NCBI GenBank assembly: GCA_016124945.1
Contig: WGMT01000010.1
Span: 1 to 57,919, forward strand
Direction of reading: 5' to 3'
From: a bacterium
GTDB lineage: Bacteria; Chloroflexota; Anaerolineae; Caldilineales; Caldilineaceae
Length of the DNA: 57,919 bases
In this document: positions 5,748-13,851 of the stretch, piece after piece
How the letters are laid out: each line of letters begins with the position of its first letter
Position numbering within the stretch: the stretch's first letter is position 1
The notes under the pieces: model-generated
Database searches by the model: none
Told to the model about the DNA's origin: nothing
Seen by the model: only the letters and a program-made list of their open reading frames with translations
Program-made: the position numbers and the translations under genes

Positions 5748-8080
5748 GTAATGCCATTGTGGTTTGGGAAGAGATTGTGAATGCGGATGATGCGCCGTGT
5801 GAGACTTGCGCGCCGTATGTGGGGACGGTGCACCGGCAGGGGGAAGGGCCGATGCCGCTGTTTCATCCGTTTTGCCAGTGCTACCGGCGGACTGTGCGAA
5901 TTGAAGTGACAGGAGAAGATGGGATGACGAAGCGTGTAGATGTGGGGAGCTTGGATCTGAAAAGTGAGCCGGTGGGCGCGGTCCTCGCTGTGGGTGGGGT
6001 GGCGCTGGCGGATGTGGATCGGGCGGAACTGCTGCGCCAGTTGGAAGCGGGGGACCTGCGTGAGATTGTCTTTGATGCGGTGGTCTTTCGGCAGGGGCGG
6101 AACGCGAACCACTATGCGTTTCGGGATGATGCGTTGGGCGGGTTCGCGTCTTCGTTCGCGGGGCAGCCGTTCTTGCGCAATCACGACGTCCACGACATTG
6201 ATGCGCGGGATGGGACGATTGACGGGTCGCAACTGGAGGGTATTGATTTTGTTCAGTCGATCCGGCTCACCACGCGCAAGGGCATGCAATCGTTTCTCGA
6301 AGGGCAGATCGACCGCTTTTCAATTGGTTGGTACTACGACGGCGTCACCTGCTCGGTGTGTAACCAGGATTGGTTTAGCTACGAGTGCAGCCACTGGCCG
6401 GGGCGCAAGTACAAGCTCAAGGGCGCGGACGGCGTTGAGAATGAAATTACGTGTGAATTGATTTTTGAAAATCCGACAGGGAAGGAAACGAGTGCGGTCA
6501 ACGCACCTGCCGTCCCTGGTACTCGTGTTTTGAGTGAGTTGATTGAGCATAAGCAGCATCTACAGAAAGAGAGTGGAAACATGCCTCCGAAATTGGAGAA
6601 AGAGCAGGAAGTGGTTCAGGACGTGCAGCCCCAGGCCCAGGAAACTCAGACGCCGGCAGATACCGGCAAAAGTGGCGGTCCGACCGCTGCGGTCGGCGTT
6701 GGCCACGGCCTCGCCAACGGTGGCGGTGCTGCAGCGAACGGCGCGCCGGGGAACGGCGTCGGCGACGAATGGGCGGCCTATGCACGGGAACAGGCGATTG
6801 GCCTGGCGCTGTCGGCGTCTCGTCTGCCTGCGACTGCTCAGACGGCGGTACGGGCGGCGTTGGCGGGGCGTGAGACGGTGACGCCTGGGGATGTTGAGGC
6901 GCATATTGATGCGCAGCGCGCCGTCCTCGCCGAAGCGGCCAGTAAGCAGACTGTGAAGGGGGTCGATCCCAGTGACAGCCAGCGCGACGGGCTGGATAGC
7001 GTTGTCACTGCGCTTGAAGCGCTGATCCTGGGTGTGCGTCCGGCGGCGGGGGTTGCGCCTTTGAGTGGCGTGCGTGAAGCGTATGTGCGGCTTAGTGGCG
7101 ACTATGAGATGCACGGCCGCTTCATCCCTGAAAACGTGGGGCTGGCACGGGTGAACTCCTCGACGATGGCGGGGGTGGTGGCCAACGCGCTGAACAAGGT
7201 GGTCGTCAATCAGTTCCAGCAGTATCCGCGCTGGTGGGAGCCCATCGTATTTGAGGAGAATTTCAGCACGCTTCAGCAGGTGCGTTGGATCACCCTGGGC
7301 GGCGTGGGTGAATTGCCTGTGGTGCAGGAGGGCAAGGCGTACACCGAACTGACCTGGGATGATCAGACGGAGCTCAGCAACTGGTCGAAGCGGGGTGGCT
7401 ATCTGGGGCTGACGCTGGAAGCGATGGACCGTGACGATACGCGGCGATTGCAGCAGGCTCCTCGTGCGCTGGCTCAGGCGGCGTGGTTGACGCTGAGCAA
7501 GGCAGTGGCGGCGATCTTCAGCGCCAACAGCGGGGTTGGGCCGACGATGAGCGATGGGAATGCCCTCTTCCATGCCAGCCATAACAACTTGGGCAGCAGT
7601 GCGCTTTCGTATGATTCGTGGACGGCGACGCGTACGGCGATGCGCAAGCAGAGCGAACTGAACAGCACTGAACGGTTGGGTGTGCTGACTGCGCCCAAGT
7701 TCTTGATTGTGCCGCCGGACTTGGAAGGGTTGGCGTTGCAGATCCTGATGAGCGAAGGAGAAACCGGCACGGCCAACAACGATGAGAATCCGTGGGCCGA
7801 AGGGGAAGGGCGTGAGGCGCGCAAGGCTGCGGCGATGCGGCGTGTGCTGGTTGTGGACCTGCTCACCGACACCAATGATTGGTCTGCTGTTGCCGATCCT
7901 ATGCTTTACCCGAGCATCGGCATGGGCTTCCGCTATGGCAAGACGCCGGAGGTCTTCAGTGTGGCGGATGCGAACAGCGGCTTGATGTTTACGAACGATG
8001 TGATGCCGGTGAAGGTGCGTTGGTTCTACGCGGTTGGTCCGACGGATTGGCGGGGGATGTATAAGCACAATGTGAGCTAG
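5744..8080 (+). CDS. prohead protease - major capsid fusion, 778 aa
   Basis: Three parts are read in one frame. Residues 15-48 have CETC and HPFCQCYRR, like the C-terminal end of MuF-type head morphogenesis proteins. Residues about 100-245 look like a U35-type prohead protease, with LRNHD (H147) and DRFSIGW (S193) as candidate catalytic residues, plus a CxxC...CxH metal-like knuckle (203-217). After a low-complexity linker (280-345), residues about 470-778 resemble a Mu gpT/HK97-type major capsid protein (GGVGELPVVQEGKAYTEL; LTLSKAVAAIFSANSG). An internal ATG at 6581 (M280) could start a free capsid protein of 499 aa. Fusion of maturation protease to its substrate is uncommon. The start is GTG 5744, overlapping the portal stop. 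Confidence 0.85.
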   Translation: MSNAIVVWEEIVNADDAPCETCAPYVGTVHRQGEGPMPLFHPFCQCYRRTVRIEVTGEDGMTKRVDVGSLDLKSEPVGAVLAVGGVALADVDRAELLRQLEAGDLREIVFDAVVFRQGRNANHYAFRDDALGGFASSFAGQPFLRNHDVHDIDARDGTIDGSQLEGIDFVQSIRLTTRKGMQSFLEGQIDRFSIGWYYDGVTCSVCNQDWFSYECSHWPGRKYKLKGADGVENEITCELIFENPTGKETSAVNAPAVPGTRVLSELIEHKQHLQKESGNMPPKLEKEQEVVQDVQPQAQETQTPADTGKSGGPTAAVGVGHGLANGGGAAANGAPGNGVGDEWAAYAREQAIGLALSASRLPATAQTAVRAALAGRETVTPGDVEAHIDAQRAVLAEAASKQTVKGVDPSDSQRDGLDSVVTALEALILGVRPAAGVAPLSGVREAYVRLSGDYEMHGRFIPENVGLARVNSSTMAGVVANALNKVVVNQFQQYPRWWEPIVFEENFSTLQQVRWITLGGVGELPVVQEGKAYTELTWDDQTELSNWSKRGGYLGLTLEAMDRDDTRRLQQAPRALAQAAWLTLSKAVAAIFSANSGVGPTMSDGNALFHASHNNLGSSALSYDSWTATRTAMRKQSELNSTERLGVLTAPKFLIVPPDLEGLALQILMSEGETGTANNDENPWAEGEGREARKAAAMRRVLVVDLLTDTNDWSAVADPMLYPSIGMGFRYGKTPEVFSVADANSGLMFTNDVMPVKVRWFYAVGPTDWRGMYKHNVS

Positions 8081-8228
8081 TGATTCGTGATCCGTGATTC
8101 GTGGTAGGAGATTGTTGTCGTTTCTCTGGCCGGTCGCTCTGTTGACCTAAACGAGACATGACACAAGCTGACCCGATTCGTTCTTAACCCACGGATCACG
8201 CATCACGCATCACGGATCACGAATCACT
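8081..8228. repeat. inverted short-word repeat, family C
   Basis: The left arm repeats GTGATTCGTGATCCGTGATT (8081-8107). The right arm repeats the complement, ATCACGCATCACGGATCACG (8190-8227). The arms can form a long hairpin just after the capsid gene. It may end or attenuate transcription. No T-run was seen. Confidence 0.75.
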
Positions 8229-8279
8229 GAACACGACAACTTTGTACTGTGAATACTCTTTGAACTACGGAGGTAGATT

Positions 8280-8651
8280 GTGGACGGGTTACGGTTTACG
8301 GTGCATGTGCATTTGGGCGGGACGTTGAGCGCCAACCAACAGGGGGCGTTTCAGTTGCCTTGTGGGGCGACGTTGACGGAGGTTTCGGTCTGCGGCAGCA
8401 ATGCGAATGATGCGACGTTGCAGGTGGGGACGAGTGGGGACGCGGACGGGATTCTGACGGCTCAGGCGATTGGGGATTCGAGTGTGCCGATTGTGTGGGA
8501 CCGTGGGGACTTCAACGGGGCGTTGGTGGAAAGCAATCAGTTTCCTGCCCTGGATGACGACACGGTTGTGACGTGGGTGCTCGACTTCGACGGCGCCAGT
8601 GGGACGGCGGCACAGAATGTGTCGATCCTCTTCACCTTCCTGGAGGGCTGA
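8280..8651 (+). CDS. 123-aa putative capsid decoration protein
   Basis: The start is GTG 8280 with GGAGG eight bases upstream. The protein is nearly all beta-strand-like, with alternating hydrophobic residues, little charge and many G, T, D and N (LRFTVHVHLGGTLSANQQGA; VVTWVLDFDGASGTAAQNVS). It follows the capsid gene, the normal place for a head decoration or stabilising protein, or a small fibre. No named family is recognised, so the role rests on position and fold impression only. Confidence 0.6.
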   Translation: MDGLRFTVHVHLGGTLSANQQGAFQLPCGATLTEVSVCGSNANDATLQVGTSGDADGILTAQAIGDSSVPIVWDRGDFNGALVESNQFPALDDDTVVTWVLDFDGASGTAAQNVSILFTFLEG

Positions 8652-8653
8652 GC

Positions 8654-8806
8654 GTGATTCCTGATGAGGCTGGGCTTCCGATGCCGACCGGGGCGATGCC
8701 TGGGAAGCGTCGAGCGGGGATTACGAAGAATAAGAACCGGGGACAGTCGAAAGCGCGGCGGTCAAGGGCAAAGGCTTCTCGAAAGCGCAATCGAAGCAGG
8801 CGGTGA
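8654..8806 (+). CDS. 50-aa highly basic small protein
   Basis: The GTG at 8654 lies two bases after the upstream stop, with TGGAGGG as ribosome site. The N-terminal 15 residues are neutral (MIPDEAGLPMPTGAM). The rest is almost all K, R, S, N and A, with about 20 basic residues in the last 35. A nucleic-acid-binding or DNA-condensing head protein would fit, but no family is recognised. Confidence 0.55.
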   Translation: MIPDEAGLPMPTGAMPGKRRAGITKNKNRGQSKARRSRAKASRKRNRSRR

Positions 8807-8862
8807 GCGTTTCGTTTTGGGCTGTGTGTTCTGTGGCCACGTAACGGGGACGGCAACGGGGA

Positions 8863-9342
8863 ATGTTTCTCGGCGCCGTCCTCGTTGCTGAGCAGGGTTA
8901 CTGCGCCGGCGTGTTTTGCCCTCGATGGGTAACGGGGCAGAACCGCTGGGGAAAGGCCCTCACCCCCGGCCCCTCTCCCATGTGGTTGAGGCGATTTGCG
9001 CGTTTACGTGCTGAGCTTGTGATGTTGATTTCGCCGTCTGATTGGTTGGGTGGGAGAGGGGGGATTGTTGGTTGGATGGGCGGGGCTGGTGGGATATTGG
9101 GTTACGTTGTCGGCGCGCCTTGCCCTCGATGTGTTACGGCGCAGAACCCCTCCCTAACCCTCCCCGTAGATACTGCACGGGGAGGGGACTGTTGGTGGGA
9201 CGGGGCAGGGCTGGTGGGGAATTGGGTTACTTCGTCGGCGCGCCTTGCCCTCGATGTGTTACGGCGCAGCGGCGGCGTTTCGACGGCGGGTAACAGTGCA
9301 TCGAGTATCGTCAACTATGTCGGTGTCTTCGAGGAGATGTGA
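8863..9342 (+). pseudogene. repeat-filled ORF, possibly a decayed gene
   Basis: An ORF of 159 codons runs through three copies of a 46-bp repeat and copies of repeat family A, so most of its text is repeat translation. Only the last 20 or so residues (SSIVNYVGVFEEM) look like protein. They vaguely recall the end of the decoration-like gene upstream. I think a second, related gene once stood here and was overrun by repeats. It may not be expressed. Confidence 0.25.
8895..9269. repeat. three 46-bp direct repeats interleaved with hairpin repeats
   Basis: Copies lie at 8895-8940, 9099-9144 and 9224-9269. They share GGGTTAC, then TTGCCCTCGATG and a closing GCAG; copies 2 and 3 are nearly identical, copy 1 is diverged. 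A variant G-rich hairpin (about 8956-9070) separates copies 1 and 2. A family A repeat (9146-9196) separates copies 2 and 3. The pattern suggests duplication of a composite unit. Confidence 0.75.
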
Positions 9343-9344
9343 TC

Positions 9345-9698
9345 ATGGATGAAATTGAACAGATTGCAAACGGTGGGCCAATGGATCCGGTCCCTGCAAT
9401 TCGGCTTTTGGCTGGGGCAGTGATGGAGCTGCGTGGGCAGATGGCAAACCCCTCCCTAACCCTCCCCGCAAGCGGAGAGGGGACTGTTGGTGGTGCGAAG
9501 GTGGTGACGCAGCTTGCGCCGGATACTGACGAACTAGACGGCCTCTTTGATGACCGGCTGGCGAAGGCGCTGCGGGGCGGCGGCTTTGACACTGTGGAAA
9601 AGATTGCGGCGGCGACGGATGAGGAGCTGCTCAAGGTGAACGGGGTTGGCCCGGCGGCGCTGAAGGAGATCCGGCAGGCGGTTCCAGGTAGCGGTTAG
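9345..9698 (+). CDS. 117-aa protein with a helix-hairpin-helix motif
   Basis: The ATG at 9345 follows GGAG by eight bases. The C-terminal 50 residues form a helix-hairpin-helix DNA-binding motif like that of the RNA polymerase alpha C-terminal or DNA-repair proteins (FDTVEKIAAATDEELLKVNG, then VGPAALKEIRQAV). In the N-terminal part, residues about 34-50 (NPSLTLPASGEGTVGG) are the in-frame translation of repeat family A. This is the second gene in the block with such an insert. A DNA-end or connector-associated function is possible. The family is unassigned. Confidence 0.65.
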   Translation: MDEIEQIANGGPMDPVPAIRLLAGAVMELRGQMANPSLTLPASGEGTVGGAKVVTQLAPDTDELDGLFDDRLAKALRGGGFDTVEKIAAATDEELLKVNGVGPAALKEIRQAVPGSG

Positions 9699-9829
9699 CG
9701 GGTAGCAGTTGGCGCCGACCGTCGAGGTCGGACGTTAGGGCAGAGGGTGACGTCGGATGTTGGTTGCTAATGTGCGACCACTGCGCCCTGCGCTAACTGC
9801 TATCTGCTATCTGCTAACTGCTTGGAGGT
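9695..9829. repeat. inverted short-word repeat, family B, copy 1
   Basis: The left side has AGCGGTTAGCGGGTAGCAGT and the right side TAACTGCTATCTGCTATCTG. The centre carries GCCGACC/GGTCGGA. It can fold into a long hairpin between the HhH gene and the adaptor gene. A second copy lies at 11859-11975 and partial ones at about 14643-14682 and 29706-29735. Confidence 0.75.
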
Positions 9830-9833
9830 AATT

Positions 9834-10529
9834 ATGCCGGTGACGTTGGCGGGGCTGCGGGGGCAGATTCGGACGTTGGTGCGGTCGACGGCGGATTGGT
9901 CGGATGGGGATTTGGATCGGTTTATTGGCGATGCGATTCGGGCCTATTCGGCTGATTTTCCGCGGGAATGGCGGCATACGCTGACGCTGGCGACGGGAAC
10001 GCAGGCGTACGCGCTGCCGGGTGGCCATGGGTTTGTGGGCGTGGTGTCGGTTGAGTATCCCACGGGGGAAGATCCGCCGCGGTTTTTGGATCTGGTGGAT
10101 GAGTGGGCGCCCTACTTCGGCGCGGGTGGGCAGGCGTATGCGTTGCGTTCCGGGCCGGGGGATGATGTGGATGTAACGGCGGACGGTGTGGCCGGCGCGC
10201 TTGTCTTTGCGGAGACGGTGGTGACGGGGGAGAGCGCGGTGGTGGTCTACCGGGGTCTGCACCATGTGCCGGTGGTGGGTGCGGATACTGACATCATCAC
10301 CGTGCCGGAACCCCACTTCGAGGCGCTGGTGGCGTTTGTTGAGTTTCGCTGTCATGCGGAATTGGTGTCGGATGAGTCGGTGAATCCGAATGAGACCAGC
10401 ATTGTGCTCAGTATGCTGGGCGAACAGGGACGGCGGGCGTGGAACCGGTGGCGTGAGGTGATGCAACGGTTGCGGCCGGTAGGTGTCTCGTCGTATCGGC
10501 TGGACTGGTCGAGGATGGGGCTGGAATGA
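9834..10529 (+). CDS. phage head-tail adaptor-like protein, 231 aa
   Basis: The ATG at 9834 follows GGAGG by six bases. The start (LAGLRGQIRTLVRSTADWSD, then LDRFIGDAIRAYSADFPREW) is typical of helical adaptor or connector proteins that bind below the portal. These often have the sequence of a short helical bundle, then a beta-rich insert (TLTLATGTQAYALP), then a C-terminal helix. The protein is at the expected position for a head completion gene. Its TGA overlaps the ATG of the next gene (ATGA), implying coupled translation. The exact family is not named here. Confidence 0.65.
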   Translation: MPVTLAGLRGQIRTLVRSTADWSDGDLDRFIGDAIRAYSADFPREWRHTLTLATGTQAYALPGGHGFVGVVSVEYPTGEDPPRFLDLVDEWAPYFGAGGQAYALRSGPGDDVDVTADGVAGALVFAETVVTGESAVVVYRGLHHVPVVGADTDIITVPEPHFEALVAFVEFRCHAELVSDESVNPNETSIVLSMLGEQGRRAWNRWREVMQRLRPVGVSSYRLDWSRMGLE

Positions 10530-11860
10530 ATCAGAATGTGCTACGGGCGGCGCAGGGTCAGGCGGCGGTGGATCGGCGGGTGGCGGTGGGGCTGGATAAG
10601 TCGCTGGTCAATCCGTTTTCGTGGAAGACGGCGGTTGCGCCTCCTCCTGGCTGTGTGCTCTATGCGGTGGCCATGAATACGAATAGCGGCGTTGTCCTGT
10701 TGGGTGGGGGTGACGGCGCGCGGGCGTATTTGTGGCGCAAGGTGGGGGAGCAGGTGTGGGCGGATGTGTCGGCCACGCTGCCGCCGGATGCGACAGGCGA
10801 TGTGCGCGCCATGGTGCAGGCCGGGTCGACGTGGTGGATTGGCGGGGACAATGGATTGGGCGGCGGCTGGCTGGCGGTGTCATTGGATGACGGCGCTAGT
10901 TGGGTGAGCCTCACCCTTTTGTCGGGCGTGACGATGACGGTCAATGCGCTGGCAACGGTGGGCGGGTTGGTCCTCTATGTGGGGTGCGACGGTGGGGAGC
11001 TGCATCAGTTCGTGGCGCCTTCGACGTGGAATGATCTTTCGGCGGCGGTTGGCTTTGGCAGTGATGCGATCCTTGATATTGCGTGTGATGGGGTGGCCGA
11101 TGTGATGTGCGTGGGCGGGAATGGCTCGCCTACGGTCACCTGTGCTTATAGCGGTACGGCCGGCGCGTTCTGGGTCGACCGGTCCGCTGCGTTGGGGGCG
11201 GCGATGCCGGTGCGGACGGTGGCGTTGCAGCAGGGCGGTGTGTGGATGGTGGGCGGTGATGATCTGTGCCGCGCCACACGGGACGGCGGGGCGACGTGGG
11301 AGCGGTGGGACATGCACCCATCTTTCGAGTTGCTGCTGCCGGTGTATGACATGCTGCCGGTGTGGGGGGATGTGGTGGCGCTGGCGACGCGGGCGGGGCT
11401 GTATATGGGCAACTTCCGTGGGACGGCGCTGTTGTATCTGACCCGGTTGGGGGTGCCGGTGCGTAGCCTGGCGTTTTCGCTGGCGGAGATGTATGCGGCG
11501 GCGGATGTGCTGATCACGAGCGTGCAGGGTGGGAGTGTGGTGAGTTGGGAGGTGGGCAGCTCTCCGCTGAATCTACGGGCGGCCTTTGCCGAACGTGCGC
11601 AGGGAACCGGCGCGCATGTCCTGGCGCAGGGGAGCGGGTTGCAGTTGGCGTCTTTGCTGTTGTCGAGCAGTGATACGACGGCGCAAGATGTGATCCTTTT
11701 TGACAATACGTCGGCGTCGGGCAAGGTACTGGCGACGATTCATTTACCGGCGAACGCTGCGCCCTTTGAATGGAGTCCGGTCTATCCGGTGTATTTGCAG
11801 TTTGGGTTGACGGTGGTGTTGGCGACGAACAATCAGGACGTGACGGCGGTGCTTGCGTAG
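10526..11860 (+). CDS. 444-aa beta-propeller-like virion protein
   Basis: The ATG at 10526 overlaps the adaptor stop codon. The protein has repeated blades with WWIGGDNGLGGGW, SLDDGASWVSL, GGVWMVGGDDLCRATRDGG and LATRAGLYMGN, the pattern of BNR/Asp-box or YCF48-like propellers. A C-terminal part (about 345-444) is beta-rich and may be a separate small domain. Propellers in phages are often found in tail spikes or appendages that contact the cell surface. No active site is seen, so binding rather than enzymatic cleavage is more likely. Confidence 0.6.
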   Translation: MNQNVLRAAQGQAAVDRRVAVGLDKSLVNPFSWKTAVAPPPGCVLYAVAMNTNSGVVLLGGGDGARAYLWRKVGEQVWADVSATLPPDATGDVRAMVQAGSTWWIGGDNGLGGGWLAVSLDDGASWVSLTLLSGVTMTVNALATVGGLVLYVGCDGGELHQFVAPSTWNDLSAAVGFGSDAILDIACDGVADVMCVGGNGSPTVTCAYSGTAGAFWVDRSAALGAAMPVRTVALQQGGVWMVGGDDLCRATRDGGATWERWDMHPSFELLLPVYDMLPVWGDVVALATRAGLYMGNFRGTALLYLTRLGVPVRSLAFSLAEMYAAADVLITSVQGGSVVSWEVGSSPLNLRAAFAERAQGTGAHVLAQGSGLQLASLLLSSSDTTAQDVILFDNTSASGKVLATIHLPANAAPFEWSPVYPVYLQFGLTVVLATNNQDVTAVLA

Positions 11861-11975
11861 CGGTTAGCAGATAGCAGTTGGCAGTTAGGGCAGAGTGTGA
11901 CGTCGGCAGTTGACGGCTAACGTCCAACATCCGACCGCTGCGATCTGCCCCCTAACTGCTAACTGCTATCTGCTT
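11859..11975. repeat. inverted short-word repeat, family B, copy 2
   Basis: The left arm has AGCAGATAGCAGTTGGCAGT and the right arm TAACTGCTAACTGCTATCTG, with an inner CGGCAGTTGACGG portion. It fills the gap between the propeller gene and the first YadA-like gene. Confidence 0.8.
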
Positions 11976-11992
11976 TTTCCTTGGAGGCGATC

Positions 11993-12757
11993 ATGGGTAA
12001 GACGAATTTTGATGATTTGGAACTGGGGGACCGCTCCATCGAGGCGCGGGAGATTGGGAGTGAGAGTGCTACGGATGGGCAGGTCCTCACGGCGGATGGG
12101 ACGGGCGGGGCGGCGTGGGAGGATGTGGCCGGCGCGGTGCGGATGGTGGGGACGGCGCTGATTGGCGGGGATTTGACCGGCGATGCGCGCGGGGCGTATG
12201 CAGTGGATTTGCAGAGTGGGCGGTACGATCCTGCGCATGTTGCCTCTGGAGAGCGTGCCATAGCGATTGGATGGAATGCCAAAGCTTCGGGTGATGCAGG
12301 GGTGGCGATAGGCGGCAATCGTGACGGTGATTCGTATTGGACAAAGGCGGAAGGTGCGTACTCGATTGCGATTGGCAACTGGGCTGAGGCAATGGCTGCT
12401 CAGGTAGTTGCGATTGGGTACAGCACACGGGCTACGGCTGCAGGTGCAATCTCGATTTCGACCGGCTATGGACGTGTCTATGGCATAAATGCAGTTGGCA
12501 TTGGTCGAAGTTCGCACGCACATGGCACGGAGTCGTTGGCGCTGGGATACTACAGCAGAGCGATGGCGGCAAGAGCAGTTGCCATTGGTGCAGAAGTCCA
12601 GAACGCAACGGCCAATAGCGTGAAAATCGGCTGGAACAACACCAACGGCTTCGCCCACTTCACGACCTTCACCCCTTCGGCGGTGGGCGGTGCGGCCACG
12701 CATGAACTGCCGGTGAACCTGGGTGGGACAGTCTACAGAATTTTGCTACGGGCGTAG
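11993..12757 (+). CDS. YadA-head-like fibre protein, copy 1 (254 aa)
   Basis: The ATG at 11993 follows GGAGG. The N-terminal 55 residues (MGKTNFDDLELGDRSIEARE and onward) form a conserved attachment-type module. Residues about 85-210 contain the repeated AIAIG/VAIG strands of trimeric YadA-type adhesin heads (AIAIGWNAKASGDAGVAIGG). The C-terminus (HFTTFTPSAVGGAATHELPV, then NLGGTVYRILL) is shared with the neighbouring paralogue. Such proteins form trimeric fibres. In this setting a receptor-binding fibre of the particle is the best guess. There is no signal peptide or outer-membrane anchor, unlike the cellular adhesins. Confidence 0.75.
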   Translation: MGKTNFDDLELGDRSIEAREIGSESATDGQVLTADGTGGAAWEDVAGAVRMVGTALIGGDLTGDARGAYAVDLQSGRYDPAHVASGERAIAIGWNAKASGDAGVAIGGNRDGDSYWTKAEGAYSIAIGNWAEAMAAQVVAIGYSTRATAAGAISISTGYGRVYGINAVGIGRSSHAHGTESLALGYYSRAMAARAVAIGAEVQNATANSVKIGWNNTNGFAHFTTFTPSAVGGAATHELPVNLGGTVYRILLRA

Positions 12758-12791
12758 GTGTTGTCAGGCTGGATAGAAAGGATGGTTGATT

Positions 12792-13556
12792 GTGGGGAAG
12801 ACAAACTTTGACGATCTGGAACTGGGGGACCGCTCCATCGAGGCGCGTGAGATTGGGAGTGAGAGTGCTACGGATGGGCAGGTCCTCACGGCGGATGGGA
12901 CGGGCGGGGCGGCGTGGGAGGATGTGGCCGGCGCGGTGCGGATGGTGGGGACGGCGCTGGTGGGGGGCGACTTCACCGGGAATGCGCGCGGGGCGAATGC
13001 GGTGGATTTGCAGACGGGGCATGCAGATCCGTCGTTTGTGGCGTCAGGTCCTCAGGCGATTGCGATTGGGCAGGGTGCCAAGGCTGCGGGGTATGGGGCG
13101 ATTGCGATTGGCGGCAATCGGGATGGTGAGGACTATTGGACGAAGGGTGAAGGTGATTATGCGATAGCGCTTGGTACGTATGCTAAAGCTTCCGGCAGCC
13201 AGTCAATAGCGATTGGCTATAACGCGAGGAACAATGGCTTAGGGTCAGTGGCGATTGGCGGAAATCTGAGTAAGGCGTATGGCCTGAATGCCGTGGCCGT
13301 AGGCACTGAAGCCGAGGCGACACAGCAGTATGCAGTTGCCATCGGGGGCCGAGCCAGAGCGACAGCAGAACAGGCGGTGGCGATTGGGCCGGAGGTCAAC
13401 AACTCTTTACCTTCAAGTTTGAAAATCGGCTGGAGTGACTATAACGGTTACGCCCACTTCACCACCTTTACGCCCACAGTCGGCACGCCGGCGGCGTCGC
13501 ACTTTCTGCCGGTGAACCTGGGCGGGACGGTGTACAAATTTCTCCTGGCGACGTAG
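12792..13556 (+). CDS. YadA-head-like fibre protein, copy 2 (254 aa)
   Basis: This is a tandem paralogue of the preceding gene with exactly the same length. I start it at GTG 12792, which matches the MGKTNFDDLE start of copy 1; AAAGGA lies about nine bases upstream. About 160 bases near the start are almost identical between copies, while the middle AIAIG repeats (AIAIGQGAKAAGYGAIAIGG) have diverged. The C-terminal motif HFTTFTPTVGTPAASHFLPV is again similar. Conserved base and variable head are what is expected of receptor-binding fibres under changing selection. Confidence 0.72.
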   Translation: MGKTNFDDLELGDRSIEAREIGSESATDGQVLTADGTGGAAWEDVAGAVRMVGTALVGGDFTGNARGANAVDLQTGHADPSFVASGPQAIAIGQGAKAAGYGAIAIGGNRDGEDYWTKGEGDYAIALGTYAKASGSQSIAIGYNARNNGLGSVAIGGNLSKAYGLNAVAVGTEAEATQQYAVAIGGRARATAEQAVAIGPEVNNSLPSSLKIGWSDYNGYAHFTTFTPTVGTPAASHFLPVNLGGTVYKFLLAT

Positions 13557-13604
13557 GAGATTCCAGAACTTTGATGAACCACGAAGCCGGAGCAGAAGAA
13601 ATCA

Positions 13605-13773
13605 ACCGCAAAGGCGCAAAGGACGCAAAGGACAGAAAAAGAAAGAAATGATCCACAGATTAAAAGGATTAAAAGGATTGCAGAGATTTGAGAAAAATCC
13701 TCTGGAAATCCTTAAAATCCGTGTAATCTGTGGATCTCTCCTCTGCTCTTTGCGTCCTTTGCGCCTTTGCGGT
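13605..13773. repeat. nested inverted short-word repeats, family D
   Basis: The outer arms are CCGCAAAGGCGCAAAGGACG and GCGTCCTTTGCGCCTTTGCG. The inner arms (13651-13733) start CCACAGATTAAAAGGATTAA and end with the complement. Both can pair, forming one long nested hairpin between the second fibre gene and the sulfotransferase gene. Confidence 0.8.
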
Positions 13774-13851
13774 AAGTGCTTTCGCGGTGAGTTCCATCGC
13801 TCCAAGCCTGTAACTCTCTAATTTCTCCTTGAAGAACGGGTAGATGTGACG

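Noticed and set aside
8895..9269. CRISPR-like spaced 46-bp repeats
   Set aside because: There are only three copies with irregular distances filled by other repeats, and no cas genes.
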